Assembly (NCBI GenBank): GCA_002708845.1
Contig: PAPI01000015.1
Span: forward strand, 43,631 to 107,630
Source of the DNA: Leeuwenhoekiella sp.
Lineage (GTDB): Bacteria; Bacteroidota; Bacteroidia; Flavobacteriales; Flavobacteriaceae
Length of the DNA: 64,000 nt
Direction: 5' to 3'
Every line of letters starts with the position of its first letter. Position 1 is the first letter of the stretch. The notes beneath the pieces were generated by a model. It did not search any database. It saw only the letters and a program-made list of their open reading frames with translations, and was not told where the DNA came from. Below are positions 27,354-37,256 of this stretch, piece after piece. The position numbers were made by a program, and so were the translations under genes.

Positions 27354-27372
27354 AGCTTTTAAATGCGAAATC

Positions 27373-27560
27373 AGTGGGCAGTCGCAGTTGGCATTTTTTG
27401 AATTCGAAATTTATGATTTGCGAGCAAAGAGCAAAGAGCAAAGAGCAAAGAACTGAGAATAGAGAAATCGCAGGCTTGAATCACTCTGGTAACAGGTAAG
27501 TGGTAAATTAGAAATTAGAAATACAAAATTAGAAAGCAGTAGGCAGTCGCAGTTGGCAGT
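27373..27560. repeat. mosaic intergenic element with four GAGCAAA heptamers
   Basis: Four perfect GAGCAAA units (27422-27449) sit behind the linker TTGAATTCGAAATTTATG. Then come AATCGCAGGCTTGAATCACT and a GCAGTCGCAGTTGGCAGT block. The layout is the same as at 19589 with a different heptamer. It lies between convergent genes. Confidence 0.8.
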
Positions 27561-27578
27561 GTCACCGATTCAAGGGTT

Positions 27579-30500
27579 TTACCTTTTCAGCGTAAAGTGG
27601 TTTTTGTAGATACGACCGTCTCCCAGGTCTACATGAAACCAATAGTCGTCTGAAGGCAGTTTTTGGTCTGCAAAGCTACCATCCCATCCGGTTGCCTGCG
27701 GACTCAGCTCTTTAAGCAGTTTGCCAAAGCGGTTGAAAATATAGATTTTAGCATCAGGAAAGGCTTCCGCCCCTTCAATCTGCCAGTAGTCGTTAAAACC
27801 GTCCCCGTTAGGCGTAAAGACTTTCATATAATCTACCAGAATGACTTCCTTGGTTGCAAAGCCACAACCGGCTTTGTCCCGTACGCTTACCTCGTAAACC
27901 CCGCCTTTGATATAATCAAAACGTCTGGAGTCCTGCCAGGTGCTGCCGTCAAGACTGTATTCAAACTCCCCATCCCCGATTGTACTTATTTCGATGAAAT
28001 TGTTGTCTGACCAGTCGGCAAAATCGACTTTAGTAATTGTGGGCGGTTGGGAGCGTTCCAGACGAAAGGAGTACGAATTGGTACACAGGACGCCGTTTTG
28101 CAGTTCGCCTACGCTAAGGGTGTATGTCCCTTCCTGAGTCAGGTAGACTTCAGCCGTTGTAGAAATGATACTTCCAGCAGGGTCTTCCCATTCCCAGGAG
28201 TCAAAAGTTTCCGAACGCGAGAGTTGCAATCCCGGTTCGTTATCGCAAATGACAAACGTATCCTCAATAAGAACTTCAGGAAGTGCGTTAACTTCGAGAT
28301 CAACATAGGTTTCGCTATAACATAAAGCATTGTTTGCATTTTCCACCCGTATGTTGATACGCTGTGACCAAGCGGTTGTGTTTTGAAAATCTGTGGAAAG
28401 CGGAGCCAGCATTTGTGTTCCATTTGCATCGGTATAGGTGATGCGGAGTCCGGTTTGAGAACCTATCAATTCCTGTTCGAGATCGGTCAAATCAAAGCTT
28501 GAATACCCATTTCCGGCATCGCAGGCAAAACGAGGAGCAGGTTGGTTGATTTGCGGTTGGGCAGCCGTGTGCAGCGTTAAAAGCGTTTCTGCATAGCAGC
28601 CCGACTGCGTGTTGCTTACCCGCACGGTAAGCGTTTCGGTATTTGCTGTGGAGTTGGTATACGGGTTGGGTAAGGGATTCGGCAACATATTTCCTGCAGC
28701 ATCATAATAGGTCACTTCCATTCCGGTTTGGCCGTTGAGGACCAGGGTTTCAATCTGGGAGGTATCAAAATATTCGGAAATGCCGTCGTTGTTATCGTCG
28801 CAACCGATGAGGTCGGGGAGGGTGTGGGCAATGGGCAGCGGAGAAACCACCAACTGTACAAAGGTCTCGGTACTGCATCCGGTCAACGTATTGGTGACTC
28901 GCGCGGTTAGGTTTTCAGCATTGGGCTTTTGATTAATCAGTGTTGCAGGTAAAGGCATAGTCACTTGCTGGCCGTTTTCGTAAAACAGTTCCAGATCCAG
29001 ATTAGGTTGGTTACCTATCAGGTCGGATTTCAAAGTACTGATGTCAAAAAGTGCCTGACCATCGGTATCATCATCGCAGGTGATTAGGTCAGCTATGGTA
29101 TTTATTTCGGGAGGGGTTTGGGAAGTAAAACCAAAGCTTGTAATGGAGTAACACTTTGAATTGGTGACACTTTGAACTCTGACATATATACTTGAAGGTT
29201 TATTTTGAAAGTTATATGGTGTAGGTAGTCTGTTTAGATTATTTTCTGCATCAGAGAAGGATCCATAAAAGAGGATTTTAAAATCTTCTTTCTTGAGTCC
29301 ATCAAGAATTTCTGAATCTTTTAAAGCATTGAGATCATATTGATTTTGAGTAGAGTTATTGCAAACGAAAACGTCGGAGGGCTTTTTAATAACCGGCGGA
29401 CCTGTAACAAGAATATCTTTAGTTAGAGTATTGCTTAAAGAACCTTTAGAAAAAGTAGCTTTAATTTTATACTCACCGGGCATTGAGAAAATATGGGAGG
29501 GAGTATTAACTGATGATTTATTTTGATTTCCAGTTAAAGGGTCATCAAATGACCACTCAATAGAATCAAAATCATTATTTAGTGCAAATGAAACACTAGA
29601 GTCGCAAAAACAACTTTCTCCGGTTAATATTTCAAAAGGGACTTCATTATTAATGAGCGTGTTTTCATAAATATAGGTGACTTCATTGTCCCTTGGTACC
29701 GTTGTTCTGCCGTAGTACAAAACGTCTAAATCTGAGTCGTTATCAAAGTCACCCAATTCAATACCTCCTGACCATCCTTTAGGTAAATTATGATTGACTT
29801 CACGAAATGTATTGTCTTTATTATTTAAATAGATTTTTGTGATTTCTGAATAGGTACCCCAGGGTCCAGTACCATAATTTATGGCATCAAGATATCCATC
29901 ATTATTTAAATCTCCCAGCTCAATATCGTTTTGTAAAACGCCGTCATTTTCATTTGTAAATGAATTTTGAAAAGAAAGGTTTCCCTGATTGATATATACG
30001 TAGAAATCACCGTCTCCATCTCCAGTGTTGTTACTATAATTAGGACTTCCGGTAAATACTAAATCTGCTAAGTTATCATTGTTCACATCACCTATATCAA
30101 TTGCCAGAGCGGTTATGTGCGGTAAAGCAATATCTACTTTTTCGAATTTAAAGTCTCCCAGGTTCTTGTAGATATCAAATGAAAAATAATTGGGTGCTCG
30201 CGATGTAATGACTAAGTCAGGTTTCCCGTCATTATCGAGATCGTGCAATCTTGCAATTTCTCCTGGAAAAGCTGTGGTGGTATTTTCATCATCTATAAAG
30301 GAATAGTTTTGATTTACAAAATCACCTTTTCCGGTATTTCGATAAATTTCAACCTTGAGTTCGTTAGAGGGAGTATATCCTGTTAAGAAAATATCTAAAA
30401 GCCCATCAGAATCTACATCTGCCCATAGTGAAGATCCATTTGTTCTTCCGGGTAGGGATATATTTAATTCTCTAAACTCACATCCATTATCAATATTTTG

Positions 30501-30869
30501 AAAAACTTTGGTAATTCCATCAGCAGGAAATCCGCTTGTGGTACCTGAATATAAGAGATCTAATGTGCCATTATTGTCAAAATCTGCCCAGGCATAATCT
30601 CCATAAATAACGCGAGGAATATTCGTGATAGCGCTCTCTGTAAAGCTGTTATCTCCATTGTTTTTGTAAAATACAGCATTTGAAAATCGATTTTCAAAGT
30701 CAACACCTGTTACAAAAATGTCGAGATAACCGTTATTGTCATAGTCTACAAATGAGCTAAAACCATTATAGCCTCCTTTTAAATTTTGGGTTTGTAGTCG
30801 CTTAAAATTTTGACTAAAACATACCGTGGTGAATGTAAAAAGCGATAGGAATAAGAATGTTGCCTTCAA
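27579..30869 (-). CDS. secreted FG-GAP/VCBS protein with type B T9SS sorting domain
   Basis: The TTG at 30869 is taken as the start: it gives a clean signal peptide (MKATFLFLSLFTFTTVCFSQ) and a 1096-residue protein; an in-frame TTG at 30950 lies in terminator-like DNA. The N-terminal 400 residues are FG-GAP-like repeats with calcium-loop phrases (DYDNNGYLDIFVTG, DLDNDGKPDLVIT, DVNNDNLADLVFTG), predicted to form a beta-propeller. A PKD-like domain and four repeated modules with 'C-D-D-(N/D)-x-D-G' starts follow. The C-terminus (VFTPNGDGFNDYWQIEG to YKNHFTLKR) is the gliding-motility-associated type B signal for export by the type IX system. The 5' two-thirds are visibly richer in A+T than the 3' third. 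Confidence 0.88.
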   Translation of the reverse strand: MKATFLFLSLFTFTTVCFSQNFKRLQTQNLKGGYNGFSSFVDYDNNGYLDIFVTGVDFENRFSNAVFYKNNGDNSFTESAITNIPRVIYGDYAWADFDNNGTLDLLYSGTTSGFPADGITKVFQNIDNGCEFRELNISLPGRTNGSSLWADVDSDGLLDIFLTGYTPSNELKVEIYRNTGKGDFVNQNYSFIDDENTTTAFPGEIARLHDLDNDGKPDLVITSRAPNYFSFDIYKNLGDFKFEKVDIALPHITALAIDIGDVNNDNLADLVFTGSPNYSNNTGDGDGDFYVYINQGNLSFQNSFTNENDGVLQNDIELGDLNNDGYLDAINYGTGPWGTYSEITKIYLNNKDNTFREVNHNLPKGWSGGIELGDFDNDSDLDVLYYGRTTVPRDNEVTYIYENTLINNEVPFEILTGESCFCDSSVSFALNNDFDSIEWSFDDPLTGNQNKSSVNTPSHIFSMPGEYKIKATFSKGSLSNTLTKDILVTGPPVIKKPSDVFVCNNSTQNQYDLNALKDSEILDGLKKEDFKILFYGSFSDAENNLNRLPTPYNFQNKPSSIYVRVQSVTNSKCYSITSFGFTSQTPPEINTIADLITCDDDTDGQALFDISTLKSDLIGNQPNLDLELFYENGQQVTMPLPATLINQKPNAENLTARVTNTLTGCSTETFVQLVVSPLPIAHTLPDLIGCDDNNDGISEYFDTSQIETLVLNGQTGMEVTYYDAAGNMLPNPLPNPYTNSTANTETLTVRVSNTQSGCYAETLLTLHTAAQPQINQPAPRFACDAGNGYSSFDLTDLEQELIGSQTGLRITYTDANGTQMLAPLSTDFQNTTAWSQRINIRVENANNALCYSETYVDLEVNALPEVLIEDTFVICDNEPGLQLSRSETFDSWEWEDPAGSIISTTAEVYLTQEGTYTLSVGELQNGVLCTNSYSFRLERSQPPTITKVDFADWSDNNFIEISTIGDGEFEYSLDGSTWQDSRRFDYIKGGVYEVSVRDKAGCGFATKEVILVDYMKVFTPNGDGFNDYWQIEGAEAFPDAKIYIFNRFGKLLKELSPQATGWDGSFADQKLPSDDYWFHVDLGDGRIYKNHFTLKR

Positions 30870-30981
30870 ATAGAATAAAATTTCAGGCAAAATAATTATT
30901 CTATAAAAATAAATTAACTTGAAACGCAAATTAATAGAAAACCCCACCAAAAAAAGCAGGGTTCTTTTCTCACTATTATTT

Positions 30982-32391
<1,410 letters not shown>

Positions 32392-32403
32392 TCATTGTCC
32401 GGA

Positions 32404-32470
32404 CTTATTTGCTCCGGGGCCTTTTTAAGGCCTTTGTTAAGCCCCACCAACTCCTCGTTTGGCGGGGCGC
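32404..32470 (-). other. structured leader of the rtcB transcript
   Basis: On the minus strand, the 100 bases before the rtcB start can form three successive hairpins: GCCCCGCCAAA pairing with TTGGTGGGGC (32470-32440), GGCCTTAAAAAGGCC (32433-32418) and CCGGA pairing with TCCGG (32417-32399). This much pairing is unlike other leaders in the window. It could be a cis-acting RNA, an RtcB target, or part of a small RNA; I recognise no known class. Confidence 0.45.
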
Positions 32471-32528
32471 TACCTGAACCGTGATTCCAAAGACAAGGTT
32501 CGTTATTCTACCTTACAAATATGCACGC

Positions 32529-32554
32529 ACTACTGCGCAACCTTTTTGCGTAGT
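32529..32554. promoter_or_regulatory. palindromic operator candidate between rtcB and the WYL gene
   Basis: An interrupted inverted repeat, ACTAC-tgc-GCAA and TTGC-GTAGT around a short T-rich centre, lies about 40 bases before the WYL start and in the promoter area of rtcB. A site shared by both genes would fit self-control by the WYL protein. Evidence is symmetry and position only. Confidence 0.4.
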
Positions 32555-32590
32555 CAAATAATTGATCTATTTTTCTTTAAAATTTAGCTA

Positions 32591-33598
32591 ATGGCCCTTA
32601 CCAAAAATGCCCTGATTCGATACAAAACCATCGACAAATGCCTGCAAAATCCGTATCGCAACTGGAGTCTGAATGACCTGATGGAAGCCTGTAGTGATGC
32701 CCTGTACGAGTTTGAGGGGCGGGATGTAAATGTGAGTAAGCGTACGGTGCAGCTCGATCTGCAGGTAATGCGCAGCGATAAGCTGGGCTATAATGCGCCT
32801 ATTGAGGTGTATGAGCGCAAGTATTATCGGTATAGCGATCCCAATTATACCATAACCGATATTCCGCTGACGGAAAATGATATGAATGTGCTATCGGAAA
32901 CCATGCACATGTTGAAGCAGTTTCAGGATTTTTCGTTGTTTGCTGAGTTTAAAGGAATCCTGAATAAGCTGGAAGATAAAATCTATACCGAAAAGAACCA
33001 CAAGCAGGCGATCATTCACCTGGATAAGAATACCGATTTAAAAGGTTTGCAATGGCTTGACGAACTCTATCAGGCGATTTTAAAAGAGGTCGTGTTGAAG
33101 GTGATGTACCAGTCTTTTAAAGCGCAGTATCCTTCAGAATTTATCTTTCATCCGCATTTGCTGAAGGAATTCAATAACCGCTGGTTTTTAATTGGTCGCA
33201 AGACCGAAAGTGACCGGGTGCTTACGTTTGCCCTGGACCGTATTCTGGGGGTTGATTATGATTTTCAGACGGAATATATCCCGATCGGGTTTGATGCCGA
33301 TACCTATTACGCGCATACCATTGGGGTCACTGTTTTAGAACAACGTCCACAACAGGTAGTATTTAAAGTAGACCGGCAAAATGCCCCTTATGTAGCAACC
33401 AAACCCTTCCACAGTTCGCAGCAACTCGAAGAACACTATCCGGATGGCAGCATTCGCTTTAGTATGCAGGTACATCACAATTTTGAACTCGAACGCCTGT
33501 TGCTGGGTTTTGGAAATAGCCTGGAGGTGTTGAAACCGAAAATACTGAGGCGCAATCTGAAACGCAAGTTGCAGGCTGCTGCGGACCTGTATTCGTGA
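32591..33598 (+). CDS. WYL-domain transcriptional regulator
   Basis: 335 residues of the YafY/WYL type. The N-terminal winged helix-turn-helix (about 1-70) has the phrase SKRTVQLDLQVMRS. The central WYL domain (about 150-230) includes LKVMYQSFKAQYPSEFIFHPHLLKEFNNRWFLIG cut short here as KVMYQSFKA and NNRWFLIGRK. A C-terminal WCX extension ends the protein. WYL regulators sense nucleic-acid or nucleotide ligands and often govern RNA repair or defence genes. The divergent rtcB is its likely target; the ligand is unknown. Confidence 0.88.
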   Translation: MALTKNALIRYKTIDKCLQNPYRNWSLNDLMEACSDALYEFEGRDVNVSKRTVQLDLQVMRSDKLGYNAPIEVYERKYYRYSDPNYTITDIPLTENDMNVLSETMHMLKQFQDFSLFAEFKGILNKLEDKIYTEKNHKQAIIHLDKNTDLKGLQWLDELYQAILKEVVLKVMYQSFKAQYPSEFIFHPHLLKEFNNRWFLIGRKTESDRVLTFALDRILGVDYDFQTEYIPIGFDADTYYAHTIGVTVLEQRPQQVVFKVDRQNAPYVATKPFHSSQQLEEHYPDGSIRFSMQVHHNFELERLLLGFGNSLEVLKPKILRRNLKRKLQAAADLYS

Positions 33599-33915
33599 TT
33601 ATTGCTATTGCTATTGCTGGAAAGATGTGAGATGTGAGATGTGAGACTTGAGACTTAAGACGTGAGACGTGAGAATTGAGCTTTGAGAAATACGCAATCG
33701 GAAATAGAAATAACAAATCTGTAAACAGAGAACAGAAAATTTGTAGCAGTCTCCATTTGCATTGCTTTTGCCGGAGTTTTGCATTAACCAATTGAAGTCC
33801 TTAACTTCTAAAGGCCTACGAAGCAACCGGTAATATTAGGGCTGTTCTTTTCGATTAATGTACCGGATTATAATTGGATTCCGGTTTTAAGGTATGCGTA
33901 TAACAGGGGCCAGTT
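33599..33915. repeat. gap with a TGAGAC-type heptamer array
   Basis: From 33624 to about 33690 there are nine or so 7-base units (GATGTGA, GACTTGA, GACGTGA variants). A short GAACAGA trace and a CAGTCTCCATTTGCA block follow. The remainder, between the WYL gene and a convergent response regulator, holds no gene I can support. Confidence 0.7.
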
Positions 33916-34284
33916 TTAGTTCATCAACATATTGACCTCTTTAAGCTTTTCAAGCGTAAGCGGTTTTTCTAAGTAGGCCACGACGGAAGCATACTTCTTT
34001 GCCATTTTTTTATCTCTGGGATGGGTGGAGGAGGTAAGCATGATTACTTTAGCATCGAGGCATAAGGCTTTCATTTCTTTTTCTTTTAAAAATTCCCATC
34101 CGTCCATCACCGGCATATCGATGTCTAATAGAATCACGTCCGGACAATTTTGATGAATGTAATGGTAGGCATCGAGACCGTTTAAAACTTCGCTTATATC
34201 GAGAATGCCTGCACTATTGAGCACTAGCTTATTGATGAAATTTGTGGTTTCGCTATCTTCAACCAGTAATACTTTGGGAGTCAT
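33916..34284 (-). CDS. single-domain CheY-like response regulator
   Basis: 122 residues, a lone REC domain: acidic pair in LLVEDSETT, phosphoacceptor Asp54 in ILLDIDMPVMDGW, the signalling Thr/Ser strand VIMLTSS and Lys in YLEKPLT. There is no output domain, so it acts by protein contact or passes phosphate on. Its start overlaps the kinase gene's stop by 4 bases, making that kinase its partner. The stand-alone HPt protein encoded at 3514 could connect it to other regulators, but that is speculation. Confidence 0.93.
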   Translation of the reverse strand: MTPKVLLVEDSETTNFINKLVLNSAGILDISEVLNGLDAYHYIHQNCPDVILLDIDMPVMDGWEFLKEKEMKALCLDAKVIMLTSSTHPRDKKMAKKYASVVAYLEKPLTLEKLKEVNMLMN

Positions 34285-35435
34285 AAACCTGCATGCTTTA
34301 AATAAATAATAAATTCTGTTCCTTCGTTAGGCTTACTTTTAACTTCTATTTCGCCCCCGTGAGAATCGATAATCGATTTAACGATATACATTCCGACTCC
34401 TATTCCTTCTACGTGAATGTGTAAGCGTTTGAATAGTTTAAAAATTTTGTGTTTGTATTTCGAAGCGTCAAAACCCAATCCATTATCAGTTATGATGAAG
34501 CAGGGGCAGCCTTTATCCTCCCGGGTTTTAAGTTGAATAATTCCTTCTTTCTCGGGGTCTTTAAATTTGATGGCGTTGGTTAACAGATTTTGAATGATAC
34601 TTTTCAAATGAATCTTTGGGTATTTGATTTCCGGACATTCTGAAAAGTCGGTTTCTATGCATACTTTTTCGTGATCAATTTGCTCTGAAATACTGTTTGT
34701 GATCTCTTCAAAAACGTCCTGAAATAGCAGATGTTCGTTTTCGTAATCGAGTGTTGCCTTAAAATTGAGTACCTCATTCAAAGCAAAGACTTTGGTTTGA
34801 ATCTGGTCGATGTTTTTTTTGAGGTTATTAAAAACCGGGCTTTTATGCTGTGTCGGCGTCATTTCCGCAAGCGCCATATCTGAAAGAATGGAAAGATTGG
34901 TAATGGGGGCTTTTAAATCGTGCGCCGCTATGTACGAAAAATCTTCAAGTTCCTTGTTTTTGAGTTCAATTTCTCGTGAATACCTTTTCACCTTGGCTAT
35001 TTCAGCTTCTAAAGCTACGGAAGACTCCAGTACTTGTTTCTCTGCTAATTTGCGTGCGGTAATATCCTGAATGAATACGTGGATCAGGGGTTGGTGATCG
35101 AGCATATATTTACAGGGCGTAGCCTCTGCCATAAATACGGAACCGTCTTTTCTTTTAAAACTGGTCTCAATACTGAGTCTGGTTTCCTGTTTCATCCTCT
35201 TGCGTATCTCATTGGAGTGTTGCAATTCTGTTTCGGTATGTAGCTCAGACACACTTTTTTTTTGCAGCTCATCATATTCATAACCAAATAAGGCAAGCGC
35301 GCTGTCATTTGCGTCCAGAATGTTCATTTCCATATCATGTACCAGGATGGGAATTACCGAGTAGGTAAAGATCTGCTTATAGATATCCCGATCTTTATCC
35401 AGGTATTTGAAATCATTTTGCTTGGGTGTTTTCAT
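34281..35435 (-). CDS. PAS-domain sensor histidine kinase
   Basis: 384 residues, no membrane helix. The PAS/PAC domain (about 20-135) starts IFTYSVIPILVHDMEMNIL and ends VFIQDITARKLAE. A coiled coil follows, then an H-box SYIAAHDLKAPITNLS, N-box NLLTNAIKFKD, G-boxes DNGLGFDA and GVGMYIVKSI. It forms a two-gene unit with the CheY-like gene (4-base overlap). The kinase core differs from the pair at 1-3511, so it is not a recent duplicate. The signal is unknown; cytoplasmic PAS kinases of this type often sense redox, light or small molecules. Confidence 0.92.
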   Translation of the reverse strand: MKTPKQNDFKYLDKDRDIYKQIFTYSVIPILVHDMEMNILDANDSALALFGYEYDELQKKSVSELHTETELQHSNEIRKRMKQETRLSIETSFKRKDGSVFMAEATPCKYMLDHQPLIHVFIQDITARKLAEKQVLESSVALEAEIAKVKRYSREIELKNKELEDFSYIAAHDLKAPITNLSILSDMALAEMTPTQHKSPVFNNLKKNIDQIQTKVFALNEVLNFKATLDYENEHLLFQDVFEEITNSISEQIDHEKVCIETDFSECPEIKYPKIHLKSIIQNLLTNAIKFKDPEKEGIIQLKTREDKGCPCFIITDNGLGFDASKYKHKIFKLFKRLHIHVEGIGVGMYIVKSIIDSHGGEIEVKSKPNEGTEFIIYLKHAGL

Positions 35436-35816
35436 ACAGGGCTAGAGGTACATACGAATCAAAACGCTTTGGTCTAATTCCTAAATTTAAAAACTTATGT
35501 GCACACATACCTTTAAAATTCTGAATAATTTTTAGTCGGGAGGGGGTTATTTTAAGAAAGTCGAAATCAGTCGGCAGTCTCAGTTGGCAGTTGATATTCA
35601 TATGGAAGATGATAGCATGATTCAATAAGCCAGATTCCAGATGCATCTGTAGAAAAATGGATTAGACCTTAGTAGCTTCTGTTGATTAGCACGGGAGGTA
35701 TTTATTAACAGGAAATTGGGATGCGGTACTAAAGTTCTCTCAATTAGCAGTGTTCCGAGAGGTATTACTTTAAATAATCAATACTTTTAAAGTACAACTA
35801 AAAACAATAAGGTGTT
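35436..35816. other. divergent gap with a short repeat trace
   Basis: It separates the kinase operon from the stress-type genes. At about 35565-35590 the words CAGTCGGCAGTCTCAGTTGGCAG (shown here in part as GCAGTCTCAGTTGGCAG) belong to the dispersed repeat family. No ORF with coding character or clear promoter was found. Confidence 0.5.
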
Positions 35817-36089
35817 ATGAAAAATTCTCCAAACAGTCACTTTAAAAGTACCCTAGCCCAACTCGAAAAGCGTTACAGTTGTTCTCAAAATGACTGGAAA
35901 CGCCTGAAGCAGGTAGGTTACAGCGCTATCTGTAAAATATCGCATACCGAATATGGTGGTTTCGAATCCCAAACGGGTTCATATTTAATGGACGAACGAT
36001 CCCATACTTTTAAAATCAAAATCGATTATATCGATCAGCAAACCCGGGCTTACAAAAAGTTATTCCTGGTACCCAGCACCCGAGAATAG
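35817..36089 (+). CDS. small uncharacterised protein
   Basis: 90 residues, charged and without signal peptide or membrane helix (starts MKNSPNSHFKSTLAQLEKRY; middle KISHTEYGGFESQTG). I do not recognise a family. It is first in a same-strand run with a 44-residue protein and an SDR, beside a catalase, so a role in stationary-phase or oxidative stress is plausible but inferred. Confidence 0.6.
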   Translation: MKNSPNSHFKSTLAQLEKRYSCSQNDWKRLKQVGYSAICKISHTEYGGFESQTGSYLMDERSHTFKIKIDYIDQQTRAYKKLFLVPSTRE

Positions 36090-36170
36090 CCTGGTACGCC
36101 TGCAAGCTTGCTGCCTGAAGAGCTATCCAACAAAAACACGTTATAAACCATTAACTTAATACTTACTGTT

Positions 36171-36305
36171 ATGAGCGATAAGAAAACAGAAACCAAAAAT
36201 GATCAGAAGGAAGAAAAAGATTCTATTGACAAAGGGCCAATAAAAGACGAGCACGTCAATCAATACGGTTCTACCGATGATGACTCCAAAAAGCGCAGAG
36301 CCTGA
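36171..36305 (+). CDS. 44-residue highly charged protein
   Basis: A frame of 44 codons starts MSDKKTETKNDQKEEKDS and ends DDDSKKRRA. It is Lys/Asp/Glu-rich, lacks hydrophobic residues and is likely disordered, like small hydrophilic stress proteins. It lies 81 bases after the 90-residue gene and 29 bases before the SDR gene, which suggests a shared transcript. It is too short for family assignment. Confidence 0.5.
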   Translation: MSDKKTETKNDQKEEKDSIDKGPIKDEHVNQYGSTDDDSKKRRA

Positions 36306-36334
36306 TTCGTTTAATTTTTAAATCTACAACAACC

Positions 36335-37183
36335 ATGACCAAACCTAAGAAATTTCCCGAACAGGAACAGGAACTACCGGGTAGTGAACAAGCGATGGAC
36401 CCGCAGCCTGAAATTGTAAGATCCGGTTATACAGGTTCCGATAAATTAAAAAACAAAGTAGCTTTGATTACCGGTGGCGACAGTGGCATAGGTCGCAGTG
36501 TAGCGGTGCATTTTGCTATTGAAGGTGCCTCTGTGGCAATTATTTACAAATCTGAAACGGAAGATGCATTAGACACTAAGAAACTGGTTGAAGAACAGGG
36601 TCAGACGTGTCTCTTGATTGAAGGGGATGTGCGGGACGCTGACTTTTGCAAAGAGGCTGTTGCACAAACCCGCGCAGAACTGGGCCATATTCATATTTTG
36701 GTTAACAATGCAGCTGTACAATTCCCAAAAGACCATGTATCTGAAATTGAAGACGACCAGCTCGCAACTACTTTTGAAACTAATATCTATCCTTATTTTT
36801 TCTTTGCTAAAGCTTTAGAGAATCAGTTTAAAAGTGGGGACTGCGTGATCAATTCCACTTCGGTTACGGCCTACCGCGGGTCTTCGCATTTACTGGATTA
36901 CAGCAGTACAAAAGGAGCCATTACCACCTTTACGCGCTCGCTGAGTAAGATGTGGGCGCCAAAAAATATCCGGGTAAACGGAGTCGCCCCGGGCCCTATC
37001 TGGACCCCGCTGATTCCGGCTACTTTTGATGATGTGAGTGATTTTGGTCAGGATGTACCTTTAGGAAGAGCGGGACAGCCCAGTGAAGTGGCTCCGGCTT
37101 ATGTTTTCCTGGCTTCGGCTGATAGCAGTTATATCACCGGGCAGGTGATTCATGTAAATGGTGGTGAAGTGGTAGGCGCCTAG
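36335..37183 (+). CDS. YghA-type short-chain dehydrogenase/reductase
   Basis: 282 residues. A 40-residue polar N-terminal extension (FPEQEQELPGSEQAMDPQP) precedes the Rossmann core, as in YghA and plant/bacterial 'glucose and ribitol dehydrogenase homologs'. The NAD(P) motif is TGGDSGIG, NNAAVQ follows, and the active site is Ser in NSTSVTAY plus Tyr-x3-Lys in YSSTKGAI. It reduces carbonyls or oxidises alcohols; the substrate is unknown. The enzyme encoded at 54693 is a close paralog. It ends at a strong terminator shared with the catalase gene. Confidence 0.9.
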   Translation: MTKPKKFPEQEQELPGSEQAMDPQPEIVRSGYTGSDKLKNKVALITGGDSGIGRSVAVHFAIEGASVAIIYKSETEDALDTKKLVEEQGQTCLLIEGDVRDADFCKEAVAQTRAELGHIHILVNNAAVQFPKDHVSEIEDDQLATTFETNIYPYFFFAKALENQFKSGDCVINSTSVTAYRGSSHLLDYSSTKGAITTFTRSLSKMWAPKNIRVNGVAPGPIWTPLIPATFDDVSDFGQDVPLGRAGQPSEVAPAYVFLASADSSYITGQVIHVNGGEVVGA

Positions 37184-37209
37184 GTACAGGGATAAAAAAC
37201 AGGTATAAA

Positions 37210-37235
37210 AAGGCTGTCAATGGACAGCCTTTTTT
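37210..37235. terminator. bidirectional intrinsic terminator between SDR and catalase genes
   Basis: AAGGCTGTC and GACAGCCTT form a perfect 9-base stem around AATG, with A-run before and T-run after, so it can work for both converging genes. Confidence 0.85.
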
Positions 37236-37256
37236 CGTTAAGGAAGGTTCTTCTAT

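Noticed and set aside
27250-27456. Plus-strand frame crossing the end of the macroglobulin gene into the GAGCAAA repeat
   Set aside because: Out of frame with the real gene and its tail is translated repeat DNA.
32440-32520. GGTTCA word and stems near the rtcB leader considered as a tRNA gene
   Set aside because: No acceptor, D and anticodon arms could be assembled around it on either strand.
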